From NCBI RefSeq assembly GCF_035222375.1, contig NW_026946363.1, forward strand, positions 1,922,001 through 1,986,000: a stretch of DNA of 64,000 nucleotides. The letters run 5' to 3'. Under the pieces are notes generated by a model, which ran no database searches, had not been told where the DNA came from, and was given only the letters and a program-made list of their open reading frames with translations. The position numbers were made by a program, and so were the translations under genes. Each line of letters starts with the position of its first letter. The first letter of the stretch is position 1. Of this stretch, positions 9,803-22,593 are shown piece after piece. This stretch comes from Podospora pseudocomata (taxonomy: Eukaryota > Ascomycota > Sordariomycetes > Sordariales > Podosporaceae).

Positions 9803-12055
9803 ATGGCGAACCGACCTGACTTTATCGACGTGAGGTCGAAATCCTCCGCTTCCGTTGGACGCCCGCTACGATCCCCTCGTCTCCATGTTGCGGGCGAAGC
9901 ACCGCCGGAACTATCACCTCTCGATGCCTTCGCGCTACAAAGCCGTCTGCTGGCAAAGCAGCTGCAGGAAAGTCAAAAGTCTGGGCGACGCATGAGTCGA
10001 TTGCCACCGTTGACTACTGAAAGCCCGTTGATCATGCAGGGAAGGTCGGAGTATTTTCGATCCATGTCCCACGATTCTGCTTCCGAGGAAGAATTCGCTG
10101 CGCAGCACAGCGCAGGCTCTGGATTTAGAACAGAGGTGGAAACTGATATCAACAACCGGCCTGTATCAGTGCATCCCCGAATGAGCCATATACCACCTAC
10201 GCCTGAGCAGAATGTCCCGGTACCAAAACTGCCGCCAACCTTTGACTCACAGAAGGAGGCAGATCAGGAGCAGGAACAGGACCGCGAGAGCTTGTTCGGG
10301 GTCGGAGCTCGAAGGGAACATTCACCAGGCCCAATGGATACTGCTGCTCCCCCTGCCCAACTGACGAGGACGGTAACGCAGGAGAGTATACCTCTCCCAG
10401 CATCGACACCTACTCGCTCGATTACTAGCTCCCCCGAAAGAATATCCAAGACAACCTCCCATGAAGCCGGGGGGCTTGTTCCTCCTCGGCCTCTATTCAC
10501 TAAGCGCTCTTCGAGTTTGATGTCCTCTCATGACAGTTCGGCCGACGATGAAGGATTCAGCACCCCGATGAGCACATCATTTCATTCTCAGGGGTCTCGC
10601 AAGTTTTCTACCAGCAGCGCTGTTTTGTCGCCTGGGTTTGCCCCATACCAGCGATCACCTTCCATCAGCTCGGATATTTCTGCTTTGCCGCGCCCGTCGT
10701 TCAATTTCTCTAGACCACTCAGCAGAGCTGGGACACCAAGTCTGGATCCACCAGCACGGCAAGCATCATCTGATAGTCATGCTTCGTTCATGCTCACGAC
10801 CGATGATGCAGCCCATACGCCCATCAGTATGAGCAGCGAGGCACTCACCGAGTCTACGCCCAAAGAAGACGTATTTGTGCTGCCGCGGGGTAAGGCTTTG
10901 CAAAGGAACTCGGTTGTCCTGCCGGACATGAAGGCCCCCGCGAGATTTTCATGGGAACATCCTGTTGAAAACCATGGACAACCACCACCATCCCCACCTA
11001 GCAGGCCGGCAAGCAGGCCAACAAGTTCAACCGGGCCACCGAATCCTCCTGAAGCTAACACTCGGCCGTCACACGAGCGTAGTAAGCTCAGCACTGAGAT
11101 TTTTAGATCGGGACCAGAGCCATTCCCACCTCTGGGCAGACCATCGACAGAGAGTACCCGTGTGTCTGGAGAATCGCAACGAGGCCGTGCTCCCTTTGCC
11201 CATCTACACGATGCTGCTGCGGGGAGATCGATAATGTCGAACAACACAAGCGATTCGGCAAGCACAATCAAGCCTGGACCTGCCACACCGGCTAACCCAC
11301 CAACGATGGCCGATCTCACTGCGGAAGAACACGTTAACAAGGCCATTGCTCTTCACCAGGAAGGTTCGCTGCCAGAGTCAGCGTGGCATTTACGGCACGC
11401 AGCCAAGCAGGGTCACCCTACTGGCATGCTGCTATATGCTTTGGCTTGTCGTCACGGCTGGGGCATGCGACCGAACCCTCGTGAGGGAGTGGAGTGGCTT
11501 CGGAAAGCCATGGATTCGGCGAATCTGGAAATCAAGGAGGACGAGGAGCATGCCAAGGAGGGCAAGCATGTGGATGTGAACGAGCGGAAGACACACCGTG
11601 CTCAGTTGGCGCTCAGTATATATGAACTGGGTGTCAGTCATATGAACGGGTGGGGGATTGAGCAGGATAAGGTGTTGGCGTTGAAGTGTTTTGAAACTGC
11701 TGGCGGTATGATTCTTCCTTACTACAATGATTCGGTATTCGGTGCTGACAGATATCCGTGTAGCTTGGGGAGATGTCGATGCGCTTGCGGAGGCCGGGTT
11801 CTGCTATGCTCAAGGCATTGGCTGCAAGAAGAACCTGAAAAAGAGTGCCAAACTCTATCGGGAGGCCGAGTCGAAGGGAATGAGCATGGTGGGCAATAGC
11901 TGGTATGTTTCTGTCATGTATTCTCTGGCAAGAAAATCTTTTAACATTGGCACAGGATTCACAAGCCAAAATATGCCGACGACCCTGAAAAGGACAAGAA
12001 GGACCGGGCAAAGTCGAAATCTAGAAAGAGCATCTTTAGCAGAAAGACGCATTGA
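9803..12055 (+). CDS. nif1: Nif1/Dsf2-type cell-cycle inhibitor with C-terminal Sel1 repeats
   Basis: Exons 9803..11705, 11764..11902 and 11956..12055 give 713 aa in phase; introns are 58 and 53 nt. The start is the ATG in caccATGgcg. Residues 1-500 are low-complexity and rich in Ser/Pro, with many SP/TP sites, as expected for a disordered, phosphorylated region. Residues about 503-700 contain Sel1-type helical repeats (AIALHQEGSLPESAWHLRHAA, GMLLYALACRHGWG, AQLALSIYELGVSHMNGWG, DVDALAEAGFCYAQG). A basic tail ends in KSIFSRKTH. The architecture matches the family of fission yeast Nif1, an inhibitor of the Nim1/Cdr1 kinase, and budding yeast Dsf2. Function in this organism is inferred from family only. 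Confidence 0.85.
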
Positions 12056-13291
12056 TCTCTTTGCTCGCCATGCCATGCCAACAAACATTACTCTTCAAAC
12101 CAGCATAACCCGACGACCAACGACAACTCCCCTACCTATAAAGGAGGGCATCTTTTTCTCAACACTTTGCATTTTTTCTTGGGGGTTATTTTTTCTTTGT
12201 TAGACAGTTTTTTTTTTCAGTCATCATCTATCGTCATCATCATCACTCATACCCCCATCAGCCTTTTTTGTTACTTTTTTGCTTTTTGTGGAGTTTTTTT
12301 TTTTTTTGTGTTTTGGTATAGGGGAAACTTGCAACATATTGTGGGCGTTGCATTTTTTCCTTTTACAAATTCGTTGCGGTGGGCAGGTGCAAAAAGAGCA
12401 AGGTGTGATGGGTAAGGGGGGCTTTTCTAGGGATTCGTTTTTTTTTTCAATTTTCTTCCTGTTGATCTCCAAAAGTCGGATATTGAGAGGATCTTCTTTT
12501 TGTACTTCTTTTTTGTGTTTGTTTGGTTTCTTCTTTTCAAGGTTATCTATTTTGGTTTGGTATTATGCTTGGGGTTTTTTCTTTCTTTTTTTTGGTGGGC
12601 AGAGAAAGAGGGGAGGACTGGATTTAGCGAGGAGTGAAGAGTAGGAGGGCAAAGATGGGAGGAGGGGGGGGAGGGCGGGTAGGAAGTTTTTAAAAATCTA
12701 ATCGTAGTTTTTCTCGATGGTTGGTTTGGTTGTTGTTGTTGTTGTGTAGATATATTTGCTGCTGCTGTTGTTGTTGATCAGCAAGAAAGCTTTTTGTAGA
12801 TATCTGCGAGCTATGTATGTTACCTATTTAGTTGAAGGTGGTGTTAGGTAAGATACTTATTTAGAGGTGGGGTGGAAGCGAGGGAGGTGGGAGATGAGAC
12901 GGACCTCGAAAAGACCTTGGGGGTTTGACAGAATCGAGGATTTCTGGAAGATGTTGACTTTCTGGTGATTCATGTGTGGATTTGAGTGTGATATCCATCT
13001 CGGTATCAAGAGCTTGAAATATGATCAGCACGCCTTTGAACTGTCTTTCAAGGCCTTTTCACTATGTTAAGAGGCCTTTTAACAATCTATCAAGACCTAT
13101 CAACTATTTATTAAGGCCTATCGATTTCATTATCTTTCAGGGCACGGTTTGACCGACAATATCGGTATAGCACACCAAATACGTCCGAAATTAATGATTC
13201 GACTTGAGCTCTATTAGTTCTTTGCCCACGCCTGCTCTCAATTTCAACACATCAATACTAATATCACATGACCCACGCCTCATCCCAGCAC
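12056..13291. other. T-rich 3' region of nif1 and intergenic DNA with a second 21-bp repeat array
   Basis: From 12150 to 12780 the + strand is very T-rich and then TTG-rich, probably the 3' untranslated region of nif1. No gene is visible. The repeat array at 13038-13121 lies just before the end of the convergent pup1 gene. Confidence 0.65.
13038..13121. repeat. Four units of the 21-bp tandem repeat seen also at 3604-3729
   Basis: Units start at 13038, 13059, 13080 and 13101. They contain AACTGTCTTTCAAGGCC, ACTATGTTAAGAGGCC, AACAATCTATCAAGACC and AACTATTTATTAAGGCC. A partial, frayed unit may follow to about 13142. Period and consensus match the first array. Confidence 0.8.
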
Positions 13292-14179
13292 CTATGTGTC
13301 AACCTCCATCTTATCGCCAGCCTCCGCCTCCGTCAAGTCCGTGATACTGACAAAGTTCCCAATATCCTGCTTCCTGATCGTGATCTTCTCGTTCAGCACC
13401 GCCGTGGTACCCGTTGGGAACACATAGCTCTTGAGCTTCTGCGTCCTCTCGTTTGGCTTGATGTAGTTCCTCTTGAGAATTGTCTTCTCCGGCGTGATGA
13501 TTGCCACATCCACGTTGCTACCAGAACCCAAATCGTTCCAGATACCAGCCTCGATAGCGTCCGCGCAGAGCTTCACAGCCTCATCCTGGGTCAGCTTGGC
13601 CTTCCACTGCGTCTCAAAGACGGACATGGCGGCGAGGGAGCCGGAACCCATGGTCACGTAGGGCAGCTTGTCGGTGGAGCCGTGGGCGTGGACGGTGAAG
13701 AGGTGGGTGCCAGTGGGGTCGACGCCGGCGACGACGAGGTAGGCGCCGATGTGTCCTTGGTAGCGGAAGAGGTGCTGCTTGAGCATGGTCATGACGGTTA
13801 CCACGCGGGGCTTGCGGCCGGTGGAGAGGGAATGGAGCTCGAGCTGGGAGGAGATGAGGGCGGTGGTGAACTCGGTGTCGGCGGCGGTACCGGCACCGGC
13901 GCACCAGATGTTAGGGGAGATGTAATGGAGCTTTTCGCAGTTCTTGTCGGCGACAATGGGGCCTGAGGTGGCACGGGTATCGGCGGCGATCTGGAGCGGA
14001 GAGGGTTAGATATTATGGGATGGGGGTTAAATTCGAGGGGGGGGACGGCATACCACTACACCACCATCATATATACATCCCACAATGGTGGTACCTGTGC
14101 TGGTCGCCTTGGGGAGGGGCACGCCGCGGGCGTGGAGAGCCGCATTGCGGTTGTAATTTGAGAAATCGAAACCAGGCAT
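13292..14179 (-). CDS. pup1: 20S proteasome subunit beta-2 (Pup1, trypsin-like active site)
   Basis: Exons complement(13292..13990, 14054..14179) give 274 aa; the intron is 63 nt. The N-terminus reads [19 protein letters not shown] and is a 29-residue propeptide ending in Gly29, so the mature protein begins TTIVGC with catalytic Thr at residue 30. Counting from that Thr, Asp17 and Lys33 of the catalytic set are both present ([18 protein letters not shown]). The intron falls between mature residues 13 and 14. By family the protein forms part of the inner beta ring of the 20S core. It shares an 854-bp upstream region with nup159. Confidence 0.97.
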
Positions 14180-15033
14180 GGTGTGTGGTTGGTTTGTGGT
14201 TGAATATCGTCGGTTCTAAGTGTCCAAGCTCGGCTGGGGGGGTATGTTCGTGGGAAGGGGGCTCTTGATCGAGGCCGTTGAAGAGCTGATGACAAAGATG
14301 GAATCGTAACGCCTTGGCTGGCAGCCGCAACTCTTGAATGCGGGATTGTGGATCGAGGATGCTACGGGTGACTTGATATGGTCAGACGTCTGGGCCTGTA
14401 GCTGTCTCAGTCGTGGATGATGGAGTCTTGAAGCTGTAGAAGGTTGCTACCGCAGCTTTCCCGAGCAGGATGTTGGCGGGCGTTCAGGCGGGCGATACAG
14501 TGGTCGTCAAGCTTGGACTGACGCGCGCTACAGGGTGCTGCCTGACTCCACAGCGGGACCTGGAGGCTGGCCCAAGCTCTCCCCACACGTGACAAGCGCT
14601 AACCAAGAGGGGGAAGGCACTCTTGAGTGACAGGGGTGTGCTCTCGGGTTGGCATGGCAGGCACGGCAGGCAGAAAAATCGTGGGTCAATCGCTCATTGG
14701 CGCGTCGTTCACCATTTCTTTGAGCTGGTGTTGACTTTCGACTTGCACAAAGAAACTGCAGTCCCAACCCCCTCCTGGCAACATTGTTACTGCCAACCAA
14801 CAACTATTCCCGATCGAAACGACACCCATAATTAGGGGGACACGCACAAACTATTGCTATTTCAATACTACCAATCCCTTTTGCTCGACGACTTCTCGGA
14901 CTCGCTGCCCGATCGCGATACCGCTTTGGCTGGATTCGCTCTCGAGCCCCGGGACACCTTGCCCGCTGATGAATCACGCTAGACTCTGAGCTCAGGTCCG
15001 CTGTCTAAGGCCGGCCGCATCGCAGCTACAACT
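14180..15033. promoter_or_regulatory. Shared divergent promoter region of pup1 and nup159
   Basis: This is an 854-bp gap between two head-to-head ATGs, so both promoters must lie here. I see no TATA box close to either start and no proteasome-gene control element that I can name with confidence. Confidence 0.55.
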
Positions 15034-18000
15034 ATGGCTTTCGGTTTTGGAAACGCGAGCAATGCCATGATGGGCGCACCTTCCGCTGGCGGGGTTGGGG
15101 GGTTGTCGCAAGGAAGCGATCTCGAGGTTATCCAGACAGAGGTGAGATAGGTGCACGGTGACAGGTGGTTGAGCTCATATCAGAGTGGAGCGCTAATTTG
15201 TATATACAGGGTCTTGGATTTCTCTCTCTCGCCGGCGATTCAAAGGTTCAGTTGACCTCAAAATGGCAGCCTGCTCCAGCCCCAACGGCATCCCTTCTTA
15301 GCATTGCCCCTCGAAAGGGTCTGGTTGCTGCGGCCAGCCCGGATGCGGTACACATCGCCACAACTGAGTCTGTACGGAAAGCGTTCGAGGCCCCTAAGAA
15401 TGGCGATAGCGACGTCCGACCGTTCACACCCCAGGCCAAGGTGCCGCTTGGCATCAGGATCTCACAGTTAGCCTTCACCGTGGATGAACAATTCCTCATT
15501 CTTTCCGCCGAGTCGGGCGGTGGTCTTGCTGTCTACAATACCGACACGCTTACACAAGGCGGCACGCAATCCGCCTTCGAAATACCTACAAATTCGGAAT
15601 CTCTCAGGGCTCTGGTTCCAAATCCTTCCCCGGATCTCTCGCACTTCGTCGCCATCGTGACGGACAAAGGCAACCTCTTGATGGCGAACCTTGCGGAGAA
15701 GAAGCTTGTATCGGGCGCGAATGGGCCAGTACTTCGTTCGCAAGTCAGCTGTGTCTCATGGAGCACCAAGGGAAAACAGCTGGTTGCTGGTGTAGCTGAC
15801 GGCTCCATCTACCAAATGACACCCGAAGGTGTGGAAAAGGCACATATTCCAAAGTCCCCCAGTGTTGGAGATTACCATGTCGCCTCGTTGGCCTGGATTG
15901 AGAACCACGTGTTCCTTGCTGTTTACAACCAGACAAATGGTCAAGATCCATCTGTTTTCAACCTAATCACCCGCCATCAACCACCAGGAGGAACACCTAC
16001 GTTCACCTATCAGAAGATCACTGACCCGGTAGAGCCTTTTGTGGCCGACAAGACACCACACCACACTATCCTCAGGCTGAAGGATTTCCCCCCAAATCTC
16101 GACGAGTGTTTGCTGGTTGCGTCAACGGCCAATGAAGGCATTGGTTTATTGACACGCTCCAAGACCCCCTTGACACAGGACAAGGATGCGGACAAGATCA
16201 CAAATGTGTTCACAACAACTGAGTTTGCTGACGATTCTAAGCGTGCTCAGCTCCCTATGGGCGAGGACCTGACCGATACGTTTCCTATCGGAGCGACGCT
16301 CGACCTGTCCAGCAAGGAAAAGGTTTACAAGCCCATCCCGACGGACGAAATCGAGAACTCTCCCGGGCCTCTCCCTGGCCTGTGGGTGCTCAATAATGAA
16401 GGCGTGCTTGTGTCCTGGTGGGTTGTCTATAACGAATCTATTCGGGCCGGGACAACGTATCCGGGCATCGTAGGAGGGTCCGCCGCTCAGGCAATCACAC
16501 CAGCGGCCCCAGCTAGCTCTGGCGTCTCTGCCTTTGGGTCTCCTGCTGTTGCTAGCTCTGGAGCTTCTGCTTTTGGGTCCTCTGCCCTTGCCAGCCCTGG
16601 AGTCTCTGCCTTTGGCGAACCCTCTCCTGCTCCAGCTTTCGGGATACCGTCCTCTCCCGCGGCATTCGGTGGTTCCTCTGCTTTGGGAGCCAAGGCTTCA
16701 CCCTGGGCTACCGCATCAGGTACATCTGCTGCCCCAGCGTTTGGTTCCAGCGCGTTCGGTAGTAAACCAGCTGCTGCTGTACCTGCGTTTGGTGCCCCTG
16801 CTTTTGGCCAGCCATCGGCCCCTGCGTTCGGCCAGAGTTCACTAGGATTGGGGGCAGCTAAGCCTTCTCCATGGGCCACGGGAACAACTGCTTCTGCAGC
16901 ACCTGCCTTTGGACAGTCAGGTTTAGGCAGCTCGGCAGCCGCCGCCAGTAAGGTGTTCGGTAGCGGTGCTGCTCCACCAGCTGGTGGTTTTGCCAGTTTT
17001 GCCAGTAAGGGTGGCTTTGGGTCTCTGGGCGGTGCTTCTTCCGGATCCAGCATCTTCGGATCAAAGCCTGCTGGCTCTGCCCCCGCCCCTGAAGTCTCAA
17101 TGGATACACCTACAGCATTCCCTCCGCCGGCTGCGAAGACGGACAGACCCGCTTTTGGGGCTTCTCCTTTTGTATTGGGAAGTACATTCAAGGCTGATAC
17201 CTCAAGTGCTGCTAGTGCCTTTGAAACTAAAAAGCCAGAAGGCAGCTCCATGTTTGGAAGTGGGTTCAGCTCTGCCTTGGAAGCCCCAGCTTCCAAGGAT
17301 GAGGATATGGATAGAGTAACGCCAGCGCCCGAGGAGAAGCCCAAGTCTGTATTTGGTGACCTCGGATCTACTACGCCAACATCGACACCGGCCCCCTCGA
17401 AGTTCGGCTTCCAAACTGCTGGCGCCGAAGCTGCCAAAACGACCCTATTTGCCCCGAAGGCCTCAGCTCCCACATCTAGTATCTTTGGAACTCCAGGACC
17501 TGCTTCGTCGGGGCTTTTTAAGCCAAAGCCGGAAACTGACCTCTTTGGTCAACCGAAGCCTGCTGCTAATCCCTTTGGCACACCGACACCTGCCGCGGCA
17601 AATGTATTTGGGTCACCAAAGCCTGCGGAAAATCCTTTCGGAGCACCAAAGATCAAGCAAGAGGAAAGCGATAAAGAGAATGTTAAGAGTGTTCCGGCGG
17701 CCCCTCTGCCGCCGGATGCAACTAGTAAGGCCGACTTCTCTTTTAGCTCTTCATCTTCAGGATCAAACAACTCACAAGAAGCAGATACCAAAGCTCCTGT
17801 GAAAGCAGAGGAGGCGCCACTCCCTCCGGATTTCATGAAACCAGGCCCCCCCTCGAAGGAAACATCCAAGTCACCAGGATTCAGTGAAAGCGATACTGGG
17901 CGGATGCCCCCCAACCTGCTTTCGACCAAACCGAAGCCTGAGGTCTACGATGCCAAACCACCTACCCCTGAGGAGGCCCCCTTGCCGCCTGACTTTATCG

Positions 18001-19703
18001 GCAAGCCTGCCACCAAACTTCCGGATGTCCCTGCTGTGCCAGAAAGCCCCGACGGGAGTGAACTATCAGAATGTGACGCGGAAGATCAGACTCACGAACT
18101 TGAGGAAGGTGAGGTTGATGAAGAAGAGGAAGAGTACGATGAGGAAGAATCGGAAGGCAGCGGCGTTGATGTGACTAAGGAGTTCAGCCCGACAACTGGC
18201 GGGTTTGAGAGTCACACTCCTGGCATCACTCCCCATGGGTCTTTTGATGGTGGCATGACTGGAAGTGCGTTCTCGACCATTTCAAGATCCGAGGCCAACC
18301 AAGGTCGCCCGCTTTTTGGCGAGATCAACACGAGGAACGCCCCGTCGTTCCCCAAGCCGGTGCCGACAAGCCCTCGATCGCCGAGTCCGATGCGAGGTCC
18401 ACCTCGGGCGAGCCTTCTCCGGCCTGGTCCCCCCGACACTCCTCGGTCCTTTGCGCCAGGTGTTGCGTCGGATCTCTTGGGACGTCGCTCAGCACCCCCG
18501 GCTACCAGCCCGTTCGGTTCTGCTCCAGCTAGCCGGGCGCGGCCACAGGAGGTCGACCCTAACATCAAAGCCCAGATGAGGCTCGCGGCCAAGCGAGAAG
18601 AAGAAGCCAAGCAAGCCCTCGTGGATCCGGAAGACGAGGGCATCCAGCAACTTCTCCGCTCCAAAATTGAGCCTACTCTGCAGATTGACGAGTTCTTGGC
18701 GACGGACACAAGGCTCAAGGAAATTGAGAAGCGCGGAGAGAACGAGATCCCAGCTGCGTGCGAGGCTCTCTGGCGGGATATCAACCGCATGATTGATCGC
18801 CTGGGCCTCAACTCCCGAGCGCTCCAGTCTTTCATCCTCGGCCATACCACCCTCCGCAAGGAGGACGGCCGCGACCAGGACGATCTCGAACACCTCGATG
18901 ACTGGGTCATTGTCGAAGCTGAAGATCTCGGTAAAATAATCGACAACCAACTCTCCCGTCGCCTGGAAGAGGGCCGCATTCAAGAGATTGACCGTGTCGA
19001 AGATGAGATTTCTGGCCTGATGCGGGACCTGACCAAGCTCCGCGCCAAAGAAGAAGACATGCGCAAGATCATCATGGCGCATGTCGATCCCGACCAGGTG
19101 AATGTTGCCAAATCTTTACCTCTTAGTGCGGAGCAGGCCGCGCAGCAGAATGAGCTCAGACGATCCTTCGCGACGTTTTCGGGGCTGTTGGCGGAAGCAG
19201 AAGAGGCATTGACGCTGCTCAAGGCAAAGATTGCTTCTGCAGGGGGTGCGAGCGGTAGAGCACCTGTTCCTACGGTGGATGCCATCTTGAGAACGATTCA
19301 AAAGATGACCAGCATGGCGGAGAAGAGGAGCGGGGATATTGATGTTTTGGAGAACCAGATGAGGAGGTTGAGGTTGGGGACTCCGGCGAGGAGCAGGGAG
19401 GGGAGTCCGTTTGTTGGTGGAGGAGGGCCGGCCACGCCGACGCCGAATAATAGGAGGTCGTTGTTGATGAGCCCCGGCAGGGGGGAGTCGCCTTTTGGGG
19501 CGTCGGTTAGGATGGGAAGTGTTGGACCTGGCGGCGGTGGTGGGGTGGGGCCTAGTCCGAGGAAGAAGTTGAGCCAGTTTAGTGAGGAGGAGAAGAAGGT
19601 GCTGAGGGAGAGGGAGAGGAGGAGGAAGAATGTGTTGGGGTTGTTGAGGGGGAGTTTGGAGAGGACGGGGGGGAATGTTAGTCGGTTGAGGGATGATGAG
19701 TAG
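15034..19703 (+). CDS. nup159: FG-nucleoporin Nup159 (Nup214 type), cytoplasmic face of the nuclear pore
   Basis: Exons 15034..15141 and 15210..19703 encode 1533 aa; the 68-nt intron has a CTAAT branch-like site. Residues about 30-450 form the N-terminal beta-propeller region, with WD-like blocks such as VSCVSWSTKGKQLVAGVADGSI. In the family this domain docks the DEAD-box helicase Dbp5. Residues about 466-850 are a long FG-repeat domain (AFG, PAFG, SVFG, NPFG). Around 850-1020 a linker carries three copies of a PLPPD motif, an acidic run and an EDQTHE sequence resembling a dynein light chain QT site. Residues about 1155-1425 are predicted helical/coiled coil for attachment to Nup82. The last 100 residues are G- and R-rich, and their codons become strongly G-rich. 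Confidence 0.93.
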
Positions 19704-20198
19704 TTTGTATGGGAAAGGGGGACGGGAGCAAAGTGTATGCGTTTACAATCAAGGTTCACGGTGTTTTGCTTTGGAAGAGGTCTGGTCTTGTAAGTTGGGT
19801 TTGGCTCGCAGCATCTAGTTATATGTCTGTCTGGGTTGCTGCATAATTAGGATAGTCAAATCACAATTTTATGTGGTCAGTTATGGTGCATGTGTGTGCG
19901 TGTATGTGTCTGTGTGGTAGACATGAAGCAAAATTGCTATCTACCACTATTTACTCCGCTTAGTTGTTGTATCCCACCACGCTGTCCTCTCAGAAGACTC
20001 TGAAACAAACCCACAAGTTTGACTATACCAAAAAAAAACTCCATTAACGCCCGAAGCACAGGCCCTTCCAAGATGAAAAGTGATTTTCCGGCCTGTAGTA
20101 GGTAGTATAGAACCAAATGCCATATCCTTCCTTTCCCTCCTTCGATTCATTCCTTCCTTGTCAATTCCCTAACCTTCCAACCTATCTCCGACGAGAAA
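19704..20198. other. Short convergent intergenic region
   Basis: This separates the converging nup159 and erd2 genes. It contains a degenerate GT microsatellite at about 19886-19918 and T/A-rich 3' sequences. No gene is visible. Confidence 0.6.
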
Positions 20199-21476
20199 TC
20201 AATCATCATCCCACTCATCCCCATTCCTAATCCCGCTTGGCTGCCCTCCATTCTGCTGAGCCGCCTTCTGTTTCTTGTTCTTATCCTCCTCATCACTCTC
20301 ACTCTCATCATCATTCAACGCCCTCGCCAAATCATCCGGATCCTGCATCTTCGCATCCGGATCCGCCCCCCCAGCCAAATCATCCTCCGACTCATCCGCA
20401 AAACCTCCCCTACTATTGCTACTCGTCACACCCTGCTCCTGCCTCGACCCACCACTCTCCCCATCATAAACCCCCTCATCAGCACTAATGCTAATCCCCC
20501 TACTCCCCCACTTTGCCCTCCCCGGCCTGGCATCCCGCCCAACCTCATGCCTCCCCGGTCCAAGCGCAGGCGCGCTCTCCTCATCATACTCATCCTCATC
20601 CACCGCGTTGCTCCCACCCCTCAGGTGCTCGCTCCCAAAAATCTTACTCAACAACCACCCCCTCCTCAAATCATCCGCATCCACCACCCCCCCATTCCTC
20701 AGCTTGACCCTCTGCCTCGTCCAGTACACCCACGCAAAATCCGCATACAGCGCCGTCTGGACAATCCCAAAAATGACACTGATCGGGTTCGGCTTCCGCC
20801 CATTCGTGTCCAGCTCCCTGAGGAACCAGTTCAGCAGATACAACCCCCTGTAGCTCCCCAAGAACACAATGTAAAAACTGGTGATCACCGTCGGGACGGT
20901 CGTCTGCCGCAGCAGCAACAGCTGCGGCAAAACGCAGACTGACTCCAAGATCTGAGAGAACACCCAAAGCCATTCTGTAAAAGCCCACTCTCGTTTCTTA
21001 TCAAAGATGAGCATAAAGAAGGGGGAGAGGACGAGGGATCCGGAAAAGACGAGGCCGGCGAGCTTCCAGGCGATTTCCTTTTCGCGCGTGCGGGGGTAGA
21101 CGAAGCGCATGATGCCGAGGGTGTAGAAGGAGGAGAGGAGGTAAAAGACTTTGAAGAAGTAGTTCCAGGCGTGGGTTTCGACGAAGAGGTCCGTGTAGCG
21201 GGTTACGAAGACGAGAGCGTAGAAGAGCTGGGTAAGGAGGGAGACGCCTGAGACACAAAAAGGTTAGAGATGGTTGGGAAAGGGGGGGGGAGGGAGAAGG
21301 GGAAGAAAACTAACCTTCGGCGCTCCTGTTACGGTGGATGGAGAAGATGAGGATGCATTTTGCTGTTATGTGCGACAGGTCGGCCGCTATTCTGAAGATC
21401 TAGCTGGTTGTGAGCTTTGTCTGATCAATCATTGTGATTGATTGAGGTATCTGGCGTGACATACGTTCCAAGCCAT
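20199..21476 (-). CDS. erd2: ER lumen protein retaining (H/KDEL) receptor Erd2 with a long acidic C-terminal tail
   Basis: Exons complement(20199..21247, 21315..21399, 21465..21476) give 381 aa. The first exon is only 12 nt (MAWN), and the introns are 65 and 67 nt. The joined N-terminus reads IFRIAADLSHITAK, then IHRNRSAEGVSLLTQ and VTRYTDLF, classical ERD2 blocks, and the seven-membrane-span core ends near residue 210. About 170 further residues follow (VDADDLRRGWLLSKIFG, then acidic and serine-rich, ending EWDDD). This is much longer than the roughly 210-220 aa of yeast or animal receptors. By family it binds HDEL/KDEL proteins in the Golgi and returns them to the ER in COPI vesicles. The tail may be cytosolic and regulatory; that is inference. 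Confidence 0.93.
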
Positions 21477-22593
21477 CTTGAACCACTACCCACCCCTGAC
21501 GGTGTCTGTAGGTGCAAAAGACGCTATCGCAACGTGGAGAGCTTCGAGTTCGGGGGGGACAGGAGCTATGATTGCATCACAAGCAAGGTGCCGCTCGCAA
21601 GGGACACCTTGGAAACCAACAACAGGTGGGGTTGCGTAGGTGGTTTCGATGAAAGATGGTAGTATATAGACAGCGTCGCGGACGGCCTGTGTGAAGCTGG
21701 TAACAGAAGAAGCTGGATGTGCGGTGGGAGAGGAAGTTTTGTCGATTCTGAAAGCGTGCGCGTCAAGCTCTTGATGCGGGTGGTTGCTGAGCTAGGTTGC
21801 AGGCGGCAGCGAACTGACGGCACTTTGCAGGCTGGGGAGGCGGGCCGGAGTGGCCCAACGATGATCAGCTGAGGTCAGCTGCGGAATCCCTAGGGTTAGG
21901 GCTGTATACTGATAAGACATGCTCTATGACACTCGATTTGAGACATCGTTTACGTGATTTCCAGGTTTCCATTATGCAAAACACTTCAATCCATTCGGCC
22001 CGGGCACTACATGAGAAAAAGGCTCCAAGTCTCTCTTCCACTTCCGGCTGACATCCGGTGCCCTATGCCGGCCGCCTAAACCGGTCCGGAGCCGGCCTCG
22101 GCCCGGAAATGGTCCCCCGAGCAGATCAGTTCCGCGGCACGGCGCTGCATCAACTTCCCTCGGATGATTCAGAGCTAAGAATTTCACTTTTGGGCATTTG
22201 GTCCAATGATTGGTGTGATCTCATCTTCTCATTACTAGTTTTCAAGGAACAGCATCATTCCAAGCTATCAATACAGTACAGCAGCAGTAGCAGTCATGTT
22301 GTTCCTGCTCTCAACAAACCAGCGAACTTGATCCAAAAAATCCAAAATACAAAACAATAACCAAATAGATCAAGCTGGTATGAGTTATGCTTTGCTCCTC
22401 TTCGCAGCAAGAAAAATGACCGCCACTAAAACAATGGTACATCTATTCTTCCTAGCCAGGGCTCCCTAATCGGCGTCGCTTCTCTTGGCTCGGCCCAGCC
22501 CCGTCCATGAAACTCTTTGCTGCAATTCCCAAGGAGCGCCGTGCAAATGCGGGTAAAATAAAAAGAACACAGTAGTGAAATCGCTCAAGTGAC
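21477..22593. other. Upstream region of erd2 and 3' flank of osm1
   Basis: No gene is seen. The erd2 promoter must lie in the first few hundred bases. A short CTAGGGTTAGGG sequence near 21890 and a CAG-rich stretch near 22275 are the only simple repeats noticed. Confidence 0.6.

Noticed and set aside
14407-14803. Small open frames between pup1 and nup159
   Set aside because: They lie in a divergent promoter region, overlap each other on both strands and lack protein-like pattern.
16487-17473. 328-codon minus-strand open frame
   Set aside because: Mirror of the FG-repeat coding region of nup159; low-complexity translation.
21888-21902. Telomere-like CTAGGGTTAGGG
   Set aside because: Fewer than two full TTAGGG units and embedded in ordinary sequence between housekeeping genes; no sign of a chromosome end or fusion.
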